Shown here in pieces: positions 35,481 to 44,963 of a DNA stretch of 64,000 nt. The stretch is from assembly GCA_003153775.1 (NCBI GenBank), contig PMBI01000011.1, positions 24,303 to 88,302 on the forward strand, in the 5' to 3' direction. The stretch's first letter is position 1. Each line of letters opens with the position of its first letter. The position numbers and the translations under genes were made by a program. This DNA comes from Syntrophaceae bacterium (GTDB lineage Bacteria; Desulfobacterota; Syntrophia; Syntrophales; UBA2185). Below the pieces are notes generated by a model. It worked only from the letters and a program-made list of their open reading frames with translations, searched no databases and was not told where the DNA came from.

Positions 35481-36569
35481 GTGCATTTCTTGGCAACATC
35501 CATACGAAGAAAAAAAACAAGGCCGGTATTTCTCGGAAGTGTCCAAGTCGGGGGCAATGCGCCGGTTGCCGTCCAGTCAATGACTTCCACGGACACCAGG
35601 AACGTCAGGGCCACGGTACGGCAGATCAGGAAACTTGAGGAAGCGGGTTGTGAGATCGTCCGGGTCGCCGTCCCGGATAAGGAAGCTGCGGCTGCTCTAT
35701 CCGTTATCAAGAGGCGGATCGCCATTCCCCTCATCGCCGATATTCACTTTAATTACCGCCTTGCCATAGAGGCGATAGGCAATGGAGTCGACGCAATCAG
35801 GATCAATCCGGGGAATATTGCCAAAGAGAAAATACTGAAGATCGTTGAAGCCGCGAAATCACGGGGGACAGTGATCCGCATAGGCGTCAACGCAGGTTCA
35901 CTCGAAAAAGATTTACTGAGAAAGTACGGGGGTCCGAGTCCGTCCGCTCTGGTCGAGAGCGCCTTGAGAAGCCTTACTATTCTCACAGACGCTGGTTGTG
36001 ATTCGATAAAATTATCGGTCAAGGCTTCGGACGTAACTACGATGGTCGAAGCGTACCGGGAATTATCCGGCAAGACCGATTATCCCCTTCACCTCGGAGT
36101 TACGGAGGCAGGGAGCATAGTCAATGCCGCCGTCAAGTCAGCCATCGGCATGGGCATTCTCCTTTATGAAGGCATTGGCGATACAATCAGGGTCTCCGTA
36201 ACTGGAGATCCGGTCTCTGAAATCGGAGTTGCTTACTCAATCCTCAGGGCCATGGGCATCAGGAACGTGGGGCCGGACATCATATCGTGTCCCACCTGCG
36301 GCCGCTGCGAAATAGATCTTGTCGGGCTGACACGGGAAGTTGAACGGAGACTGACAGGTATGAAGACACATTTAAAGATTGCCTTGATGGGATGTGTCGT
36401 AAACGGACCGGGAGAGGCGGCGGAAGCGGACGTGGGTATTGCCGGGGGCAGGGGCTACGGGCTTCTTTTCAGGAAAGGCAATGCGATAAGGAAAGTGAAG
36501 GAAAAGGAATTTGTGACAGCGCTTCTTGCTGAAATTGATTCCATGGCGGCTGAAAGAAAGGAGATATGA
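35481..36569 (+). CDS. ispG: 4-hydroxy-3-methylbut-2-enyl diphosphate synthase
   Basis: I start at GTG 35481, 6 bases after GGAGGTGAA; an upstream ATG at 35442 has no ribosome site. The 362-residue product has VQSMTSTDTRNVRATVRQI, INPGNIAKEKIL, and the [4Fe-4S] ligands in SCPTCGRCE and GCVVNGPGEA. It catalyses the sixth MEP-pathway step. The stop overlaps the proS start, and the proS-rel genes follow in the same direction. Confidence 0.95.
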   Translation: MHFLATSIRRKKTRPVFLGSVQVGGNAPVAVQSMTSTDTRNVRATVRQIRKLEEAGCEIVRVAVPDKEAAAALSVIKRRIAIPLIADIHFNYRLAIEAIGNGVDAIRINPGNIAKEKILKIVEAAKSRGTVIRIGVNAGSLEKDLLRKYGGPSPSALVESALRSLTILTDAGCDSIKLSVKASDVTTMVEAYRELSGKTDYPLHLGVTEAGSIVNAAVKSAIGMGILLYEGIGDTIRVSVTGDPVSEIGVAYSILRAMGIRNVGPDIISCPTCGRCEIDLVGLTREVERRLTGMKTHLKIALMGCVVNGPGEAAEADVGIAGGRGYGLLFRKGNAIRKVKEKEFVTALLAEIDSMAAERKEI

Positions 36570-38281
36570 TGCGATATTCGGAGATGTTCTTGCCTACGGT
36601 GAGGGAAGTGCCTTCAGATGCGGAGATCATAAGCCATCAGCTCATGATAAGGGCGGGTATGATACGAAAGTTGACAAGCGGTATTTATACTTACCTTCCC
36701 TTGGGCTACCGGGTCATTCGCAAGCTGGAGCAAATAATACGCGAGGAGATGAACAGAGCGGGTGCGCAGGAGGTCTTCATGCCGACGGTGCAGCCCCGGG
36801 AACTCTGGGAGGAATCCGGCAGGTGGAGCTTTTACGGCAAGGAGCTTCTGCGGTTCAAGGACAGGAATGACAGAGATTGCTGTCTTGGTCCCACGCATGA
36901 GGAAGTTATCACCGATCTTGTCAGGAATGAAATAAAGACGTACAGACATCTTCCGAGAAATCTCTACCAGATCCAGACGAAGTTCCGCGATGAGATACGG
37001 CCGAGGTTCGGAGTCATGAGATGCAGGGAGTTCGGGATGAAGGATGCGTACAGCTTCGATGCCGATGAGGAAGGGGCCGAGTTAAGTTATCGAAAAATGT
37101 TCGAAGCATATACGGAGATATTCAAGCGATGCGGTCTCGAATTCCGGGCCGTGGAGGCGGATACGGGCAGTATCGGTGGAAGCTTTTCCCATGAATTTAT
37201 GGTGATGGCCGCAACCGGCGAGGATTCTCTCGTCTTCTGCAGTAATTGCGAGTATGCAGCGAATCTGGAAAAGGCGGAAATTGCAGCGCCCGAAATTCAG
37301 CCAGTGCGTAAGGAGAATATGCTTCCCCTTGAATCCGTTCATACGCCGAATATGAGAACCATTGAGGAAGTCTCGTCATTCCTCCGTGTGGCACCCAGGG
37401 ATATAGTAAAAACCATGATATACACTGCAGACGGCCGGCCCGTGGCCGTATTGGTTAGCGGTGATGAAGAGGTCAATGAAATTAAAGTCAAAAACTATTT
37501 GAACTGCGATGTCCTGGAGATGGCAGTGGACGATGTGATTCATGAAGTAACAGGGGCGCCGCGGGGATTTGCTGGAGCCGTGGGAATAAAAGTGAAGATC
37601 ATCGCGGACTATTCTCTCTCTAATATGACTAATTTTGTCATGGGGGCGAATAAGGAAGACTATCATGTTAAGAATGTAAATATCGGCAGAGATGTTTCCG
37701 TTACTGCGTTTGCGGATTTGAGAATAGCCAGGGAGACGGATTCATGCGCCCGGTGCGGTGGTGCTCTCAAGTTTGCCCGCGGCATTGAAGTAGGTCACGT
37801 TTTCAAGCTCGGAACAAAATACAGCAAGGCGATGAAAGCCCAATACCTTGATAAAAACGGCAAGGAGCAGTACATGATAATGGGCTGCTACGGCATCGGT
37901 GTGGGAAGGACGGTAGCGGCAGCCATTGAACAGAACCACGATGAGAACGGTATAGTATGGCCGCTTCCGTTGGCGCCCTACCAGGTGATAATCACACCCG
38001 TTAATATGAACGACGATAAGATCAAGCGGATGTCGGTGCAGCTGTATGAAGCGCTTCAGAAAAGGGGCGTTGAAGTCATCCTTGATGACAGGGATGAGAG
38101 GGCGGGTGTGAAATTTAAGGATGCGGATCTGATCGGCATTCCTCTCCGTGTGACTGTCGGGCAGAAGCTGCTGACAGCGGGCGTCCTGGAAGTGAAGATT
38201 AGAAGAACAGGTGAAGTGAAAGCACTTGCCGCAGACACGGTAGAGGATTTTGTGGTCAATTACATAAACAGAGGTATCTGA
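36566..38281 (+). CDS. proS: Prolyl-tRNA synthetase
   Basis: The 571-residue bacterial-type ProRS has class II motif 1 (LPLGYRVIRKLEQIIREEM), motif 2 (TKFRDEIRPRFGVMRCREF) and motif 3 (YGIGVGRTVAAAIEQ). The editing insertion domain lies between motifs 2 and 3 (about residues 230-400), and the anticodon-binding domain is at the end. It overlaps ispG by 4 bases. Confidence 0.97.
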   Translation: MMRYSEMFLPTVREVPSDAEIISHQLMIRAGMIRKLTSGIYTYLPLGYRVIRKLEQIIREEMNRAGAQEVFMPTVQPRELWEESGRWSFYGKELLRFKDRNDRDCCLGPTHEEVITDLVRNEIKTYRHLPRNLYQIQTKFRDEIRPRFGVMRCREFGMKDAYSFDADEEGAELSYRKMFEAYTEIFKRCGLEFRAVEADTGSIGGSFSHEFMVMAATGEDSLVFCSNCEYAANLEKAEIAAPEIQPVRKENMLPLESVHTPNMRTIEEVSSFLRVAPRDIVKTMIYTADGRPVAVLVSGDEEVNEIKVKNYLNCDVLEMAVDDVIHEVTGAPRGFAGAVGIKVKIIADYSLSNMTNFVMGANKEDYHVKNVNIGRDVSVTAFADLRIARETDSCARCGGALKFARGIEVGHVFKLGTKYSKAMKAQYLDKNGKEQYMIMGCYGIGVGRTVAAAIEQNHDENGIVWPLPLAPYQVIITPVNMNDDKIKRMSVQLYEALQKRGVEVILDDRDERAGVKFKDADLIGIPLRVTVGQKLLTAGVLEVKIRRTGEVKALAADTVEDFVVNYINRGI

Positions 38282-38286
38282 AATCC

Positions 38287-40437
38287 GTGCTGCGTATTAC
38301 TGATATACTGGACAAAACTCAGTCCTATCTTTCCGCTCCCGAACAGGAACTGATAGAGAAGGCGTATATCTTCTCCGCCTCCGTCCATCAGGGACAGGTA
38401 CGTCTGTCCGGAGAGCCCTATCTCACACACCCCGTGGAAGTGGCCGGGATACTGGCAGACATGAAGCTTGATGCAGCAACTATCGTCACGGGCCTGCTGC
38501 ATGACACTGTAGAAGACACCGTGGCCACGCTTCCGCAAATAAGGGAGGCCTTTGGCAAGGAGATCGAGTTTCTTGTCGAGGGGTTGTCGAAGATAAGCAG
38601 AATCACCTTCGGAAGCAGGGTTGAACACCAGGCGGAGAACTTCCGGAAGATGATTCTCGCGATGTCTGCAGACATCCGGATCATTCTGGTAAGACTAGCC
38701 GACAGGGTGCATAATATGAGGACGCTGGAGTTTCAACCGCCGGACAGGCAGAAATTCATTGCCGAGGAAACGCTCGAGTTGTACGCTCCCTTAGCTAACC
38801 GTCTCGGCATCAACTGGATGAAGGTTGAATTGGAAGACCTTGCCTTCCGCTATCTCAACTCTGACGCTTATGCCGATCTCGTGAACCGCCTGGCGAAGAA
38901 AGAAGAGGAAAGAGAGCAGTATACTAAAGAAGTGAAGGGCATTATCCAAAAGGAAATAGACAAATTCGGACTGAAAGGTGAAGTCGAGGGGAGAGCAAAG
39001 CATCTGTACAGCATTTACATGAAGATGGAGGAGCAGCATATTGACCTCAATGAGGTGTACGATCTGATCGCCTTTAGAATCATCCTTGATGCGGACAAGG
39101 AGAGTGAATGCTACGAAGCTCTCAGCGTCGTCCATGCGCTCTGGAAACCCGTACCCGGACGTTTTAAGGACTATATAGCGATGCCGAAGGCGAACAGCTA
39201 TCGTGCGTTGCACACAACAGTAATCGGTCCGTATGGCGAAAGAGTGGAGATACAGATAAGGAACAGAACCATGCATGAGTGGGCGGAGGCGGGCATAGCC
39301 GCGCACTGGCGCTACAAGGAAGGACGGGCATACATAAGCGGTGAAGATGATCAGATCAAGAAATTGAGGGATTTACTGGAGGTTCAACAGGAACTTAAGA
39401 ATCCTCGGGAATTCATGTCGAATCTGAAGATGGCTCTTTTTGCGGATGAGGTGTACGTGTTCACACCGACTGGCGATGTCAAGGCCTTTCCGAAAGGGGC
39501 AACACCTATTGATTTTGCTTACAGCATTCACACGGATGTCGGAAACCAGTGCATCGGAGCCAAAGTAAACAGAAATATAGTGCCGCTGAAGTACGAACTC
39601 CAAAACGGAGAGACAGTTGAGGTCATTACACAGGCAGGGCATCACCCGAGCAAGGACTGGTTGAAATATGCGGTAACATCGAGAGCCATATCGAAAATCA
39701 GAAACTGGGTAAAAACTGAGGAAAGAAAGAAGAGCGTCGCCCTCGGCAAAGACCTCCTTGAGAAGGAATTCAAGAAGCACAACCTTAAATTGAGTCAAAT
39801 ACTCAAATCCGATGAAATAAAAAAGATGTACACGGAATACTCAGCAGGTTCGCTTGATGACCTGATGGCTATGGTCGGTTATGGAAAGGTCTCGGCAAAG
39901 AGAATTGTCAATCAATTTGTACCGGAAGAGGAAGCGGGGACTGCCGAGATACCGCTCGTAGCTGAAGAAAAGAAAAGAAAAGCCCCGTCATCCGTAGGCA
40001 TTTCCATAACGGATATCGAGGATATTATGGTCAGATTTGCCAGATGCTGCAATCCCATTCCGGGAGACGAAATTGTGGGCTATATCTCACGGGGAAGGGG
40101 AGTTACTGTTCATACTCTCAACTGTCCGAATGTAGAAGGCATGGATGCGGAGAGGATTGTTGACGTACAATGGAACATCAAGGAAAAACAGACATACCCG
40201 GTGCACATGCGTGTCGTCTGCAGGGACAAGAAGGGTCTGCTTGCTGAAGTAAGCACGGTAATATCCTCCTTAGATATCAATATCAGCCACGCAGAAGTGG
40301 AAACCAGGCCCGCGGATATGCAGGCAATATTAAGTTTTGAAGTGAACGTCAGTGATCTGCAGCAGTTCAACCAGGTGCTTGCGGCGATCAAGAGGCTAAA
40401 AAGCGTAATCTCCGTGGAGCGGTTCAAGACGGCATGA
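38287..40437 (+). CDS. rel: Bifunctional (p)ppGpp synthetase/hydrolase
   Basis: The 716-residue protein starts at GTG 38287. It has an intact HD hydrolase domain (THPVEVAGIL... with GLLHDTVEDT, H72/D73), a synthetase domain with YRALHTTVIGPYGERVEIQI, a TGS domain (VYVFTPTGDVKAFPKGATP), a conserved Cys region (RCCNPIPGDEIVGY) and a C-terminal ACT domain. Both activities therefore look present, as in single Rel enzymes. It stands 5 bases after proS. Confidence 0.95.
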   Translation: MLRITDILDKTQSYLSAPEQELIEKAYIFSASVHQGQVRLSGEPYLTHPVEVAGILADMKLDAATIVTGLLHDTVEDTVATLPQIREAFGKEIEFLVEGLSKISRITFGSRVEHQAENFRKMILAMSADIRIILVRLADRVHNMRTLEFQPPDRQKFIAEETLELYAPLANRLGINWMKVELEDLAFRYLNSDAYADLVNRLAKKEEEREQYTKEVKGIIQKEIDKFGLKGEVEGRAKHLYSIYMKMEEQHIDLNEVYDLIAFRIILDADKESECYEALSVVHALWKPVPGRFKDYIAMPKANSYRALHTTVIGPYGERVEIQIRNRTMHEWAEAGIAAHWRYKEGRAYISGEDDQIKKLRDLLEVQQELKNPREFMSNLKMALFADEVYVFTPTGDVKAFPKGATPIDFAYSIHTDVGNQCIGAKVNRNIVPLKYELQNGETVEVITQAGHHPSKDWLKYAVTSRAISKIRNWVKTEERKKSVALGKDLLEKEFKKHNLKLSQILKSDEIKKMYTEYSAGSLDDLMAMVGYGKVSAKRIVNQFVPEEEAGTAEIPLVAEEKKRKAPSSVGISITDIEDIMVRFARCCNPIPGDEIVGYISRGRGVTVHTLNCPNVEGMDAERIVDVQWNIKEKQTYPVHMRVVCRDKKGLLAEVSTVISSLDINISHAEVETRPADMQAILSFEVNVSDLQQFNQVLAAIKRLKSVISVERFKTA

Positions 40438-40675
40438 GATGATGGCCTGCCGGGAGACGGCGCGTCAAGTTTATACGTTGACAGAAAATACAGATACCTG
40501 TATGAAACGCAGACCTGACGGCCTGAATGAGAAGGACGAGTAGAGAAGGAAAGACTGAGTATTGGCGGCGAGGGAAACTGCTTTGGTTGACGGCGAGTTG
40601 AAACTTGGACAGGCAGTAGACGTCGGGACACAGGAAGGCTCCGGAACACGTGCTTGGAATTGTAGGTGAACTGAG
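40438..40675. other. Intergenic between rel and the amidase-like gene
   Basis: The 238 bases have the composition of coding DNA but no frame is open throughout. Two short pieces in one frame (about 40478-40543 and 40562-40669) are split by two stops and resemble nothing I know. This may be a decayed gene or an untranslated region. Confidence 0.25.
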
Positions 40676-41365
40676 ATGAATAACCGGTCCATGAAAATAT
40701 TCCTCATATTTTTAGTCTTTATTATTTTTCCGCTGTGCGCTGCGATTGCCCAAGCGCCCCGGGGCAAGCATTCGGTAACAATAGACCCGGCGCATGGCGG
40801 AGGGGACCTCGGCGTTAAAATATCCGATAAGGTGTATGAAAAGGATATAACGCTGGCGATCGCGTCATTGATGAAAGAGGAATTCGACAAATCCGGAAAC
40901 GTTCGGGTGCAACTGACAAGAACGGCGGACAGAGAAGTGTCGTTATCTGAAAGAAAGCAGATCATAAAGAAGACGCAATCGGAGCTCTTTATCAGTATCG
41001 ATGTTAATGCCGGTTTTAGTAAGAACTCTACCGGGTTTGAAATATATTTTCCGGGATTCAAGGGAGAGTCGCCGGAGCAGGGCGGTTCCAAAGAGATCCT
41101 CAAGGACATGGCGAGAAACAAATATTTGAACGATTCTGTAAGATTGGCTCAATTGATACAGAAGCACATGGACAAGGTCTTTCCGAGAAAGAGCAGAGGA
41201 CTCAGGGACGCGCACGTACTTGCCCTGGAAGGATTATCGATACCGGCTGTCGTCGTGGAAATAGGGTTTGCCACAAATCCGGAAGACAGGAAAACAATCG
41301 TCGATGCAAAGACGCAGGCGGCAGTAGCGCATGCACTCTGCCAAAGCATAAAAGATTTTTTTTAG
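40676..41365 (+). CDS. Amidase_3-family protein with a His-to-Asp change at a zinc ligand
   Basis: The 229-residue protein has a signal peptide (to about residue 26) and one Amidase_3 domain. TIDPAHGGGDLG supplies H40 and YEKDITLAIA supplies E55. The usual SIHAN is SIDVNA, so the second histidine ligand is Asp109. The catalytic glutamate is present in VVVEIGFATNPED. The protein may bind metal differently, be inactive, or act as a regulator. N-acetylmuramoyl-L-alanine amidases normally split septal peptidoglycan. The following rph gene is close and co-directional. Confidence 0.8.
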   Translation: MNNRSMKIFLIFLVFIIFPLCAAIAQAPRGKHSVTIDPAHGGGDLGVKISDKVYEKDITLAIASLMKEEFDKSGNVRVQLTRTADREVSLSERKQIIKKTQSELFISIDVNAGFSKNSTGFEIYFPGFKGESPEQGGSKEILKDMARNKYLNDSVRLAQLIQKHMDKVFPRKSRGLRDAHVLALEGLSIPAVVVEIGFATNPEDRKTIVDAKTQAAVAHALCQSIKDFF

Positions 41366-41374
41366 AAATCAGGG

Positions 41375-42139
41375 ATGCGCGGATTGGAGAATATGGATGC
41401 GGGAGCAGGGCTGATCATGAGGGCTAACGGGCGCGGGCCGGATAAGATCCGAGAATTGAAGATTACCAGAGACTTCCTCGAGCATCCGGAAGGCTCTGTC
41501 CTTATTGAGATGGGAAAGACAAAGGTCATCTGCACGGCCACGATTGAGGATGGCATACCGGCATTCCTGAAAAATTCCGGTAGAGGATGGCTGACTGCCG
41601 AATACTCCATGCTTCCTACGTCTACGCATAACCGTAGCCCCCGGGAATCAACTCGGGGCAGGGTAGGAGGGAGGACCCATGAAATCCAGCGGCTGATAGG
41701 CAGATCTCTCCGGTCAGTAACCGCCCTGGACGCATTCGGTGAAAGAACAATTTACATAGATTGCGACGTGATCCAGGCGGATGGGGGCACGAGGAGCGCT
41801 TCCATCACAGGTGGCTTTGTCGCCTTGGTTGATCTTTTCAGAAAAATGCAGCAAAGGGGGATTGCGGAGGCGATTGCTGTGGATGATTATGTCGCCGCCG
41901 TCAGTGTTGGCGTGGTGGACAATCACGTATATCTCGATCTGGACTATGAGGAAGATTCCCGGGCGGAGGTCGATATGAATTTCGTGATGACGGGGAAGGG
42001 CCGTTTCATAGAGATTCAGGGCACCGCGGAAGAGGTGCCTTTTGGCCGTGACCTGCTCAATAAGATGACTGACATTGCGGTGCGGGGCATCGCGGAGATC
42101 ACAAAAAAGCAGGTGGAGGTGTTGGGCAAATTAACCTGA
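41375..42139 (+). CDS. rph: Ribonuclease PH
   Basis: The 254-residue protein has [20 protein letters not shown] (about residues 15-34), [17 protein letters not shown], the [20 protein letters not shown] block and [17 protein letters not shown]. These are the RNase PH signatures for phosphate-dependent trimming of tRNA 3' ends. The ATG at 41417 (MRANGR) fits the family start better than 41375. rdgB follows, overlapping or abutting the stop codon, a widespread rph-rdgB pairing. Confidence 0.95.
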   Translation: MRGLENMDAGAGLIMRANGRGPDKIRELKITRDFLEHPEGSVLIEMGKTKVICTATIEDGIPAFLKNSGRGWLTAEYSMLPTSTHNRSPRESTRGRVGGRTHEIQRLIGRSLRSVTALDAFGERTIYIDCDVIQADGGTRSASITGGFVALVDLFRKMQQRGIAEAIAVDDYVAAVSVGVVDNHVYLDLDYEEDSRAEVDMNFVMTGKGRFIEIQGTAEEVPFGRDLLNKMTDIAVRGIAEITKKQVEVLGKLT

Positions 42140-42753
42140 GGCGAATTGTCCTGGCGACTAAGAACCAGGGGAAAATAAGAGAAATTATGGCTATGCTTGG
42201 CGATCTGGGCGTGGATATTCTTTCTCTTAATGACTTTCCAAACGTTCCTGAGGTCATAGAAGACGGCGCAACATTTCTTGAGAACGCCCTGAAGAAAGCA
42301 AAGACGATTTCGGAATATACGGGAGAGATTGTTCTTGCCGACGATTCCGGGCTGGAGGTAGAGTATCTTAACGGAGAGCCGGGCGTCTATTCATCTCGGT
42401 ATTCCGGAGAAGGGGCAACGGACGACACGAACATAAAAAAGCTCCTTCTTGTCATGGAAGGAGTCCCGCGTGAGAAGAGAGAGGCGGCCTTCCGATGTGT
42501 GTTGGTCCTATACTTTCCGGACGGTAGTTATGAATCGTTTGAAGGACGCCTTACCGGAATAATACATTACAGGCCCGTGGGCGGTGGAGGGTTTGGCTAC
42601 GACCCTGTCTTGTTTGTCCCTGATTGGGGATCGACGGTCGCGCAACTCCCAATGAAGGTTAAGAACCGCATCAGCCACAGGGCCCAGGCAATTAGCAAAT
42701 TCAAGGAAGCTTACAGGCGGAAGATTCTCTCTGCCGAGAAGGACATTTCATGA
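42136..42753 (+). CDS. rdgB: XTP/dITP pyrophosphatase with a non-standard start codon
   Basis: The family's essential opening motif, here [19 protein letters not shown], begins at 42139, upstream of the first ATG (42187). No ATG, GTG or TTG is available in frame. The best start is CTG 42136, which overlaps the rph stop as CTGA; ATT 42130 is the alternative. The 205-residue product has [26 protein letters not shown] (motif pieces [10 protein letters not shown] and GVYSSRYSG) and [11 protein letters not shown], plus [11 protein letters not shown]. It removes non-canonical purine triphosphates. Confidence 0.85.
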   Translation: MRRIVLATKNQGKIREIMAMLGDLGVDILSLNDFPNVPEVIEDGATFLENALKKAKTISEYTGEIVLADDSGLEVEYLNGEPGVYSSRYSGEGATDDTNIKKLLLVMEGVPREKREAAFRCVLVLYFPDGSYESFEGRLTGIIHYRPVGGGGFGYDPVLFVPDWGSTVAQLPMKVKNRISHRAQAISKFKEAYRRKILSAEKDIS

Positions 42754-42756
42754 AGA

Positions 42757-42833
42757 CGGGGAGTAGCGCAGCTTGGTAGCGCATCTGCTTTGGGAGCAGA
42801 GGGTCGCTGGTTCAAATCCAGTCTCCCCGACCA
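42757..42833 (+). tRNA. tRNA-Pro (UGG)
   Basis: The acceptor CGGGGAG (42757-42763) pairs with CTCCCCG, followed by A and an encoded CCA. The anticodon stem TCTGC/GCAGA holds the loop TTTGGGA with anticodon TGG. The T-arm GCTGG-TTCAAAT-CCAGT is intact. It is 77 bases long. Confidence 0.95.
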
Positions 42834-42841
42834 GCAGACTC

Positions 42842-42880
42842 AAGGGGTTATGAGCGCGAACCATAACCCCTTCTCGTTTT
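42842..42880 (+). terminator. Terminator after tRNA-Pro
   Basis: AAGGGGTTAT (42842-42851) pairs perfectly with ATAACCCCTT (42863-42872), followed by CTCGTTTTT. A strong 10-base stem. Confidence 0.85.
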
Positions 42881-43093
42881 TGCCTGCATATTACATGGCG
42901 GGGCTGGGATCGGCTTTAGCGTGCTCCAGATCCTGCGAAGACATTTTCTTGGCGCGTGATTGATTGGGCGGTTATCTATTTGCGGCTGTGGGAGGGGCGA
43001 AACCTGCGGCAAACGGAGGCGTCCATTTACGAGCGACGGATAGTCGATTGGCTCAGCCGTAAGGTCTGCTGAGCTCAGTATGATTGCAATAAC

Positions 43094-43318
43094 TCAATAC
43101 GAAAATAATTCGTCTCTGTCCATATACCCGAGCGAATACGGCTCCAGAGTATAGTCGCGTTCTGCAATCTGCTCACAGGATGGACAGAACTTTCTCGCTG
43201 GAATACTTCCCGTCCAGAAGATCATCTTCTTGTGTTTGGCAGTGCACCTGGGGCATACACAGGGCGTTAATTTCTGTTTATTCGGTATCCAATTATTATT
43301 CTTTCTGCTTGTACCCAT
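43094..43318 (-). CDS. Small zinc-ribbon protein, unknown
   Basis: The 74-residue protein has two Cys pairs, CPRC (about residues 22-25, preceded by another Cys) and CPSC (about 45-48), spaced like a zinc ribbon. Basic residues lie between them. AGAGGG lies close before the ATG. The sequence is otherwise unknown to me. It stands in the low-density patch after tRNA-Pro and could be an accessory gene. Confidence 0.45.
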   Translation of the reverse strand: MGTSRKNNNWIPNKQKLTPCVCPRCTAKHKKMIFWTGSIPARKFCPSCEQIAERDYTLEPYSLGYMDRDELFSY

Positions 43319-43421
43319 TTCCCTCTATTCCTTTCTAATGTAGGTTGGTCTCTTGCGGTCTCCGTTTCATGGTCTGTCGAATGATGCGGCAGTAGAACTG
43401 CCCTCGCCTACGCAGTAATCC

Positions 43422-43640
43422 TTAAGAACTGAAATGGAATTGCCTTCTTCGTATCAGTTCGGGAAAGATCATGTCAAAGTTCTCGGTATATAATTTTTGG
43501 TAGGTATATCCATAGGTAAAAACATACATTGCTGATTCCCTCATTTTCAGAGTCCGTTGGAGATGTTTGATGCTTTTATCCGAGAAAAAAACGTGAGGCC
43601 GGCGCGCGTTAATCACGATTTGCATTTCGTCGATCTGCAT
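43422..43640 (-). CDS. Uncertain 72-residue ORF
   Basis: The frame starts MQIDEMQIVINARRPHVFFS and ends RRRQFHFSS. It has no ribosome site on its own strand, and the purine-rich AAAAGGAG at its edge points the other way. I do not recognise it. It may be spurious; it is listed because the surrounding 840 bases (42881-43721) otherwise contain only the zinc-ribbon frame. Confidence 0.25.
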   Translation of the reverse strand: MQIDEMQIVINARRPHVFFSDKSIKHLQRTLKMRESAMYVFTYGYTYQKLYTENFDMIFPELIRRRQFHFSS

Positions 43641-43724
43641 GTTAGAGATATAAAAGGAGATATGATGCGTGTCTGCCCGGTTATAGGCTTTTGAAATGAT
43701 AAGATAACAATTTTTTTTGCCTTG

Positions 43725-44963
43725 ATGAACTCTTCGTACCCCTGCAAATATAGCTACTACGCCCTGTCACTGCTCCTGGCCATCAACTTATTGAATTATG
43801 TCGACAGGCAGATCATATACGCCGTATTTCCACTTATCAAAGACGCCTTCGCACTGACCGATACGTCGCTCGGCTTTCTCGGCAGCTCCTTCATGATTTG
43901 TTACATGTTGTCTGCTCCGGCCCTCGGCTGGCTGGGTGACCGCGCGAGCCGCGTGAAGCTTGCGTCTGCCGGCTTGGCCGTCTGGAGCGTGGCTACATCG
44001 CTTTCCGGTTTTGCTGCCCGCTACCATTCTCTTCTCTTGGCCAGAGTATCCGTGGGGATCGGAGAAGCGAGCTTTGGGACCGTGTCTCCGGGACTCCTCT
44101 CCGACTATTTTCCGAAAGAGATGCGGGGGCGCATACTTTCATATTTTTATCTTGCTATCCCGGTTGGTAGCGCCTTTGGCTATCTCTTGGGCGGAATTCT
44201 GGGGGAGAAGTTCGGCTGGCAGGCGGCATTCCTGATTGTGGGGCTGCCCGGTGCGCTTTTAGCTGTTCCCTTGTGGCTGCTTCATGAACCCGAGCGCGGC
44301 GCGACTGAGATAATCCCCGCAGCAGCAACCCCGACACGGACGGACTACGCTTCTCTATTCTCCAATCGTCCCTATATCATCAATACCATGGCCATGACTG
44401 CCATGACCTTTGCGATGGGAGGTCTGGCGCAGTGGGTTCCCACTTTTCTTTACCGGATTCATGAACTCGATTTGAGAGTGGCAAACACATATTTTGGCGG
44501 CATAACGGTAGTTGCGGGCGTCTCAGGCACGCTTGTCGGCGGTTGGTTGGGAGACTTTCTGCAGGGAAAGATGCGCAGGGGCTACCTTCTCGTATCCGGC
44601 TGGGGCTTTGTGATCGGAGCGCCCCTGGCGGTCTATGCCCTGGTCACTCCTTCTGCAATTACGTGTCTCGCGGCGATGTTTTTCGCGGAATTCTTCTTGT
44701 TTCTAAACACAGGCCCCCTCAATACCGTGATTGTCAATGTGACAGCTCCCGCTCTTCGTGCGCGGGCTTTTGCAGTCAACATCTTTATCATACATGCACT
44801 GGGGGATGCGATCTCGCCCGCCATGCTCGGGTGGTTGTCAGACATCTGGGGACTCAGGAACGCCCTGCTCATAACCCCCGCAGCGTTCGTTGCAGCATCT
44901 TTTTTCTGTTTTCTTTCCGGCCGCTTTATCGAGGAAGGCGATGGTGGGGTGCAGGGCAGGTGA
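43725..44963 (+). CDS. Spinster-like MFS transporter
   Basis: The 412-residue protein has 12 predicted transmembrane helices. It opens with LLLAINLLNYVDRQIIYAVF, a pattern of the Spinster/Spns branch of the major facilitator superfamily. The MFS loop motif GWLGDRASRVKL (about residues 69-80) and RVSVGIGEASFGTVSPGLL also fit. Spinster homologues export lipids such as lysophospholipids or sphingosine-1-phosphate; bacterial substrates are little known. No good ribosome site is seen. It converges with the phosphohexomutase gene and follows a low-density patch. Confidence 0.85.
   Translation: MNSSYPCKYSYYALSLLLAINLLNYVDRQIIYAVFPLIKDAFALTDTSLGFLGSSFMICYMLSAPALGWLGDRASRVKLASAGLAVWSVATSLSGFAARYHSLLLARVSVGIGEASFGTVSPGLLSDYFPKEMRGRILSYFYLAIPVGSAFGYLLGGILGEKFGWQAAFLIVGLPGALLAVPLWLLHEPERGATEIIPAAATPTRTDYASLFSNRPYIINTMAMTAMTFAMGGLAQWVPTFLYRIHELDLRVANTYFGGITVVAGVSGTLVGGWLGDFLQGKMRRGYLLVSGWGFVIGAPLAVYALVTPSAITCLAAMFFAEFFLFLNTGPLNTVIVNVTAPALRARAFAVNIFIIHALGDAISPAMLGWLSDIWGLRNALLITPAAFVAASFFCFLSGRFIEEGDGGVQGR

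Noticed and set aside
40478-40669. Two short coding-like pieces between rel and the amidase as a pseudogene of dtd or another gene
   Set aside because: The pieces do not match D-aminoacyl-tRNA deacylase or any family I can name, and two stops separate them.
42842-42872. Inverted repeat after tRNA-Pro as a phage attachment site
   Set aside because: It is a perfect terminator with a T-run and does not repeat the tRNA 3' end.
43662-43694. Ten-codon leader peptide with AAAGGAG before the MFS transporter
   Set aside because: The ribosome site is good, but there is no run of regulatory codons and no terminator/antiterminator pair after it.
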